A stretch of 9,111 nucleotides of DNA from an uncultured Clostridia bacterium (GTDB lineage: Bacteria; Bacillota_A; Clostridia; TANB77; CAG-508), in assembly GCA_944393295.1 (NCBI GenBank), contig CALXZR010000110.1, positions 1-9,111 on the forward strand, given 5' to 3'. Each line of letters starts with the position of its first letter. The stretch's first letter is position 1. Made by a program: the position numbers and the translations under genes. Positions 5,835-9,111 of the stretch are shown piece after piece. A model generated the notes under the pieces. The model saw only the letters and a list, made by a program, of their open reading frames with translations. It did no database searches and was not told where the DNA came from.

Positions 5835-6855
5835 TATCTTCTTTATCTCCATTCTTAAATGATAAATCTTGTATTATTGCAATTAAATCAATATATGGAG
5901 CTTTTTCCAAATTTATTAATTGATTTAAATTTTCTTGTGATTCTCTTGAGGACTTCATTTCATCTATTTCTATATTTTGTTTATTGCCTAATTCTTGCAA
6001 TTTAGAATATGTAGTTTTATTTTCAGGATCATAATATTCTGTTCTATATATTCCTATAATATTAACTAAACCTATCTCTAAATCATATATAGAATATTCA
6101 TTTTCAAATTCTTTTTCGGCTCTCATTGGAATATCAATATAAAATTTTTCTTTTCCTTTTGTACACATTAAATAATATTTGTAATCCTTTAATATCATAT
6201 TAGTTAATGAATTTACATTTATTTTAAAAGCTTGTCCATCTGAATATGTATTAACTGTATTACCATTAAATGCTCCACTTATAATAGAATTTGCTTGTAA
6301 TATTTCATCATTATTCCAAATTTTTAATTTTACATTGTCTATTTTAACTAGGTCACCATTCTTCAAACCTCTTAAATTCTCTACTTTTTTACATTTTTTT
6401 AATATTTCTCTTAAATATGTAGAATTTGTATTTTTTATTTCTTGAATTTCTTTATATTCGTGATTTGTTAATTCAGAATACTCTTCTCCTAAATCTCCTT
6501 TTATTGGTAATTTCTTTATATTAAATGAACTCTCTATTCCATAACTTCGCTTATAACCTTTTTGCTTTTTTATTGATTCTTCAGCATTTATTTTTATTTT
6601 ATTATTAATTAACATTGCTATTTCAAATACTTTAGGGTAATTTATATAATATGTATTAAACAATTCTTTATAATCCTCTTTCTGTGGTATATCTACTTCT
6701 TTTAAATCAAGATCGATAATTATTAGTGCAAATATAATAATGCTTATCCACTTAATTGCAACTAAATTTTTTAAAACTTTGTCTAAAAACATATACATTA
6801 TAATTACAACTAATATTTGAATTATTATTTTTATTATCAGTTTTATTTTCTCCAT
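5824..6855 (-). CDS. Membrane-anchored protein of unknown function, coupled to AAA+ ATPase
   Basis: The 343-residue product has two N-terminal hydrophobic helices (about 6-24 and 33-48) that form a hairpin anchor; charge distribution places the remaining 290 residues in the cytoplasm. That domain has no motif I can name. It holds KGDLGEEYSELTNHEYKEIQ (119-138), a helical part around STYLREILKKCKKVENL, a GDLVKIDNVKLKI segment (167-179) that looks like a small beta-barrel strand pair, and FYIDIPMRAEKEFENEYSIY (238-257) followed by VNIIGIYRTEYY. The start at 6855 has AGGAG 7 nt upstream. The gene follows the endonuclease after a 74-bp gap and its end overlaps the AAA+ gene. The layout suggests a membrane tether or effector controlled by the ATPase. 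Loose resemblance to DUF6414-type proteins is only an impression. Confidence 0.7.
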   Translation of the reverse strand: MEKIKLIIKIIIQILVVIIMYMFLDKVLKNLVAIKWISIIIFALIIIDLDLKEVDIPQKEDYKELFNTYYINYPKVFEIAMLINNKIKINAEESIKKQKGYKRSYGIESSFNIKKLPIKGDLGEEYSELTNHEYKEIQEIKNTNSTYLREILKKCKKVENLRGLKNGDLVKIDNVKLKIWNNDEILQANSIISGAFNGNTVNTYSDGQAFKINVNSLTNMILKDYKYYLMCTKGKEKFYIDIPMRAEKEFENEYSIYDLEIGLVNIIGIYRTEYYDPENKTTYSKLQELGNKQNIEIDEMKSSRESQENLNQLINLEKAPYIDLIAIIQDLSFKNGDKEDNEK

Positions 6856-6929
6856 TTTCCTTCTCCTAAAACAAAAGCGAAATATAATTATAGTATATTC
6901 TACTCTTATATCTCACTTATCTCTTGTAT

Positions 6930-7679
6930 TTATAAATTATTAAATCCAGCATATTCTTTGAATGCCAATAAATATAATGCCTTTAATAAGTCAGGATTTT
7001 TTTCTCTTAATTCATTTACTACTGTATCTGAACCTACCTGTAATTCTCTATTTTCTTCTATAATTTCATCTATTAACTTTGGTAATTCCATACATATCTT
7101 GTAAAATGCTTCTTTATCTCCAGTAACTATTTCATAGAACTTGTCCATTGAAACACGTCTAACTCTTTCGTTTTCCATTCTTTCTCCATCTATCGAAACT
7201 TTCCAAACCATATTTTGACTATTTTTCGCTATAACTTCTACAAGATAACATTCAGCTTTATTGTCACTTGCAATTTTATTTAGCATTCTCATATATGTTT
7301 TTTGTGATGAAGAAGAATTCATTGTATTATGCTTATTTTTCATTTCTACATATATTTTAGTTCCATCTTCCTTTGTATAAATTACATCAAATCCTTCTTT
7401 TGGAACTTCACAATTATTTATATACTTAAACATATTTTGATGAAAATATCCAATAGCATTTGAATTTGTTTTATCTCTTTGTCTTACTAATTCATCTTTT
7501 ATTACTTCTTCAAAATCTTTTCTATATACTTTACTATCAAATACCATTTTAATCGGATCTACTATATTAGAATTAAATTTACTCAAGTCAATTCCATCTA
7601 ATGTTTTTTCATATGTAGAAATTGTATTTTTTATATGTTGTTTTAAATCTTCCTTTGTTATAAAATTAAGATTCCACAT
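6930..7679 (-). CDS. Type II restriction endonuclease, Eco47II family
   Basis: The product is 249 residues from ATG 7679. In-frame ATG 7685 and TTG 7688 exist, but AAAGGAG is best spaced (9 nt) for 7679. The sequence follows the Eco47II family closely: RQRDKTNSNAIGYFHQNMF (67-84), FDVIYTKEDG (97-106), YVEMKNKHNTMNSSSSQKTY (110-129) and VRRVSMDKFYEIVTGDKEAFY (173-193). The PD-(D/E)xK nuclease site is read as D98, E112 and K114. Known members cut double-stranded DNA at GGNCC or GGWCC; the same site is inferred here. It overlaps the methyltransferase by 14 bp, so the two form a coupled restriction-modification pair, with the protecting enzyme translated first. Confidence 0.92.
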   Translation of the reverse strand: MWNLNFITKEDLKQHIKNTISTYEKTLDGIDLSKFNSNIVDPIKMVFDSKVYRKDFEEVIKDELVRQRDKTNSNAIGYFHQNMFKYINNCEVPKEGFDVIYTKEDGTKIYVEMKNKHNTMNSSSSQKTYMRMLNKIASDNKAECYLVEVIAKNSQNMVWKVSIDGERMENERVRRVSMDKFYEIVTGDKEAFYKICMELPKLIDEIIEENRELQVGSDTVVNELREKNPDLLKALYLLAFKEYAGFNNL

Positions 7680-8694
7680 TTTCATCAACTCCTTTATTTA
7701 GTGCATTCATAATTGATATTCCAACTTCTTTTGCAAGCTCTACAGGTACAGCATTTCCTATTTGTTTATATATGTCATTCATTTTTCCAGAAAATTCCCA
7801 TTCATCTGGAAAAGATTGAATTCTTGCATATTCTCTAGTAGTAAATGGTCTACTTTCATCTGGATGACATCTATCAGTTTGTTTCATCATCGGAGAACAT
7901 GTTAATGTTAAAGATGGCTCATCCCAAGAAATTCTTCTTGCAATTCCAGTTCTTCCACCACCCATAAAATAACATGATTTCATATAATCTCTTGCAACAT
8001 CATCTGGTAAATCTCTCCAATATCCACCAGGTGGTACTAAATCAAATACCTTTTTCTTTTTCTCTGGATATTTTGCGCCAACTGACTCTGGTACATTTTG
8101 TAATACATCTCTTAAAACAGGCTTATAATCGTGAGGTTCTGGATATTCAAATTTAACATTTTCTTTTAAATCATTTCTAGTTCCTATTATAACAACCCTT
8201 TGTCTCTTTTCAGCTACCCCATAATCCCATGCATTTAAAACTTTCCACTCAACTGTATATCCTAAATCTTCAAAAACATCTACCATTGTTTGAATTGTTC
8301 TACCACCATCATGAGTAGTTAATCCTTTAACATTTTCTGCTAAAAACATTTTTGGTTGTAACTGTCTCAAAAATTCAGCATAATAGAAGAACATTGTTCC
8401 TCTAACATCTTCTAACCCCAATTTTTTTCCAGCATAACTAAATGATTGACAAGGATATCCTCCAGATAATAAATCTAATTCTCCTTTTTTTAAATTAAAT
8501 TCTTTTAATAAATCTTTTTGAGAAAATTTAACAATATCTTCTTCGATTACATTCCAATTTGGTCTATTTAATCTTAATGTATCACATGCAGTTTTATCTA
8601 TTTCTACTAATCCTATTTCTTCAAATCCTGCTTTTTCTAATCCTAATGCTAAGCCCCCTGCTCCAGCAAATAGTTCTATACACTTTCTTTTCAT
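7666..8694 (-). CDS. DNA (cytosine-5) methyltransferase of the restriction-modification pair
   Basis: This enzyme transfers a methyl group from S-adenosylmethionine to carbon 5 of cytosine in its recognition site, shielding host DNA from the partner endonuclease. The 342 residues start at ATG 8694 (AAAGGAG 9 nt before the ATG); a TTG one codon earlier is ignored. All key motifs are present in order: IELFAGAGG (6-14, SAM binding), GGYPCQSFS (78-86, catalytic cysteine 82), AENVKG (119-124), RQRVVIIG (164-171), EYARIQSFPDEW (288-299) and QIGNAVP (311-317). The target-recognition region, about 172-285, includes SLTLTCSPMMKQTDRCHPDE, which resembles methylases of GGNCC/GGWCC sites, in agreement with the Eco47II-type partner. 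The gene lies 14 bp after the ASCH gene and overlaps the endonuclease. Confidence 0.95.
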   Translation of the reverse strand: MKRKCIELFAGAGGLALGLEKAGFEEIGLVEIDKTACDTLRLNRPNWNVIEEDIVKFSQKDLLKEFNLKKGELDLLSGGYPCQSFSYAGKKLGLEDVRGTMFFYYAEFLRQLQPKMFLAENVKGLTTHDGGRTIQTMVDVFEDLGYTVEWKVLNAWDYGVAEKRQRVVIIGTRNDLKENVKFEYPEPHDYKPVLRDVLQNVPESVGAKYPEKKKKVFDLVPPGGYWRDLPDDVARDYMKSCYFMGGGRTGIARRISWDEPSLTLTCSPMMKQTDRCHPDESRPFTTREYARIQSFPDEWEFSGKMNDIYKQIGNAVPVELAKEVGISIMNALNKGVDENVES

Positions 8695-8708
8695 CAACTA
8701 TCTCTCCT

Positions 8709-9111
8709 TTAGTACAATTTTGTTATTCCTATTTTATCTATGTATTCTAATAATTCTTGATATTTTTCTCCATAAGCAAATGACTGTGGTGCAGTAAAAT
8801 TAAATTTTTGTTTTAAAATATTTAATTTTATCGGTTTATTTATTTTATAAACACTTTCTATTGGATAAGCATATTTTTCCTGTTTCGTATTATTAAATTC
8901 TTTGTTGCCATATCCATCTATACTAATCTTGTTTGGACTAGCCACTGGTTTTTTTACTCTCAAAATATATTTAAGTTCCTTTATAGGTGTTGGAACATAT
9001 ACTATTATATAATCAAAATCATTTTTAGGTTTCTTAGTTCTAAATTCATGATTTTTTATTTTACTTAAAATTCTATTTATATGTATTTCTTTTATACTCA
9101 TAAATACAGCA
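8709..9111 (-). CDS. ASCH/PUA-like domain protein (5' end probably outside window)
   Basis: The visible part resembles the ASCH fold, a PUA-like beta-barrel that binds nucleic acid: MSIKEIHINRILSKIKNHEFRT near the start, then DYIIVYVPTPIKELKYIL, and at the end the aromatic-rich FTAPQSFAYGEKYQELLEYI. A methionine at 9101 would give 130 residues. However, the frame stays open to the window edge and reads A-V-F before that methionine, and ASCH proteins usually begin with such a hydrophobic strand (K-A-[VI]-[FL]-[ML]-S-I). The true start is therefore probably a few codons further out. The stop overlaps the methyltransferase ribosome site, so the genes are co-translated. EVE/ASCH-type domains occur beside restriction and modified-base systems, and a reader of methylated DNA or an RNA-binding regulator is possible. 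Confidence 0.7.
   Translation of the reverse strand, partial: AVFMSIKEIHINRILSKIKNHEFRTKKPKNDFDYIIVYVPTPIKELKYILRVKKPVASPNKISIDGYGNKEFNNTKQEKYAYPIESVYKINKPIKLNILKQKFNFTAPQSFAYGEKYQELLEYIDKIGITKLY

Noticed and set aside
6887..6915. TATAAT on the minus strand in the gap between the endonuclease and the membrane protein, as an independent promoter
   Set aside because: No acceptable -35 lies at 16-19 nt and there is no extended -10; chance in AT-rich DNA is likely, though separate transcription of the AAA+ pair cannot be excluded.
1903..8750. Plus-strand open frames at 1903-2163, 5204-5508, 6817-7104, 7974-8156 and 8559-8750
   Set aside because: Each is antisense to a well-supported minus-strand gene, has no family resemblance, and shows the F/L/S/Y-rich composition expected of shadow frames.

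Overview
The window is very AT-rich, its ribosome binding sites are strong AGGAGG-type sequences, and its gene families are typical of Bacillota, most likely an anaerobic gut Clostridia-type genome. That placement is an inference from composition and gene content. Almost everything lies on the minus strand. The only plus-strand gene is a chopped-off M14 zinc peptidase at the left edge.

From left to right: (1) 1-336, an M14 peptidase fragment that loses its homology at about 325. (2) 368-953, a ParE/RelE toxin and Phd/YefM antitoxin pair with its own promoter and direct-repeat operator. (3) 1044-1215, a non-coding block of nested perfect inverted repeats. (4) 1342-1554, a 70-residue two-helix membrane protein with a near-perfect promoter, a hairpin-rich leader and a terminator. 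(5) 1875-3538, a large serine recombinase broken by two frameshifts, preceded by a 48-residue ORF at 3614-3760. (6) 3858-4148, five degenerate copies of a 58-59 bp tandem repeat, then the terminator of the next operon. (7) 4236-9111, a six-gene, same-strand cluster: ASCH-domain protein, cytosine-5 methyltransferase, Eco47II-type restriction endonuclease, membrane-anchored protein of unknown function, single-ring Clp-like AAA+ ATPase, and a small sigma-region-4-like HTH protein.

The cluster at 4236-9111 reads as a defence island. The methyltransferase and endonuclease form a type II restriction-modification pair, probably for a GGNCC-type site, with a translationally coupled ASCH protein upstream. 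Immediately downstream, the membrane protein and AAA+ ATPase overlap by 11 bp and probably act together. I do not recognise this pair as a named system, and it is the best candidate here for an undescribed one. The HTH protein closes the operon before a clear intrinsic terminator at 4154-4203.

The serine recombinase beside this cluster suggests the island arrived on an integrative element. The recombinase now appears inactive: two single-base insertions, both a C in front of GGA, split a protein that would otherwise be 553 residues with a perfect Shine-Dalgarno. The M14 gene cut at about 325 could mark one insertion boundary, but no attachment-site pair can be shown inside this window.
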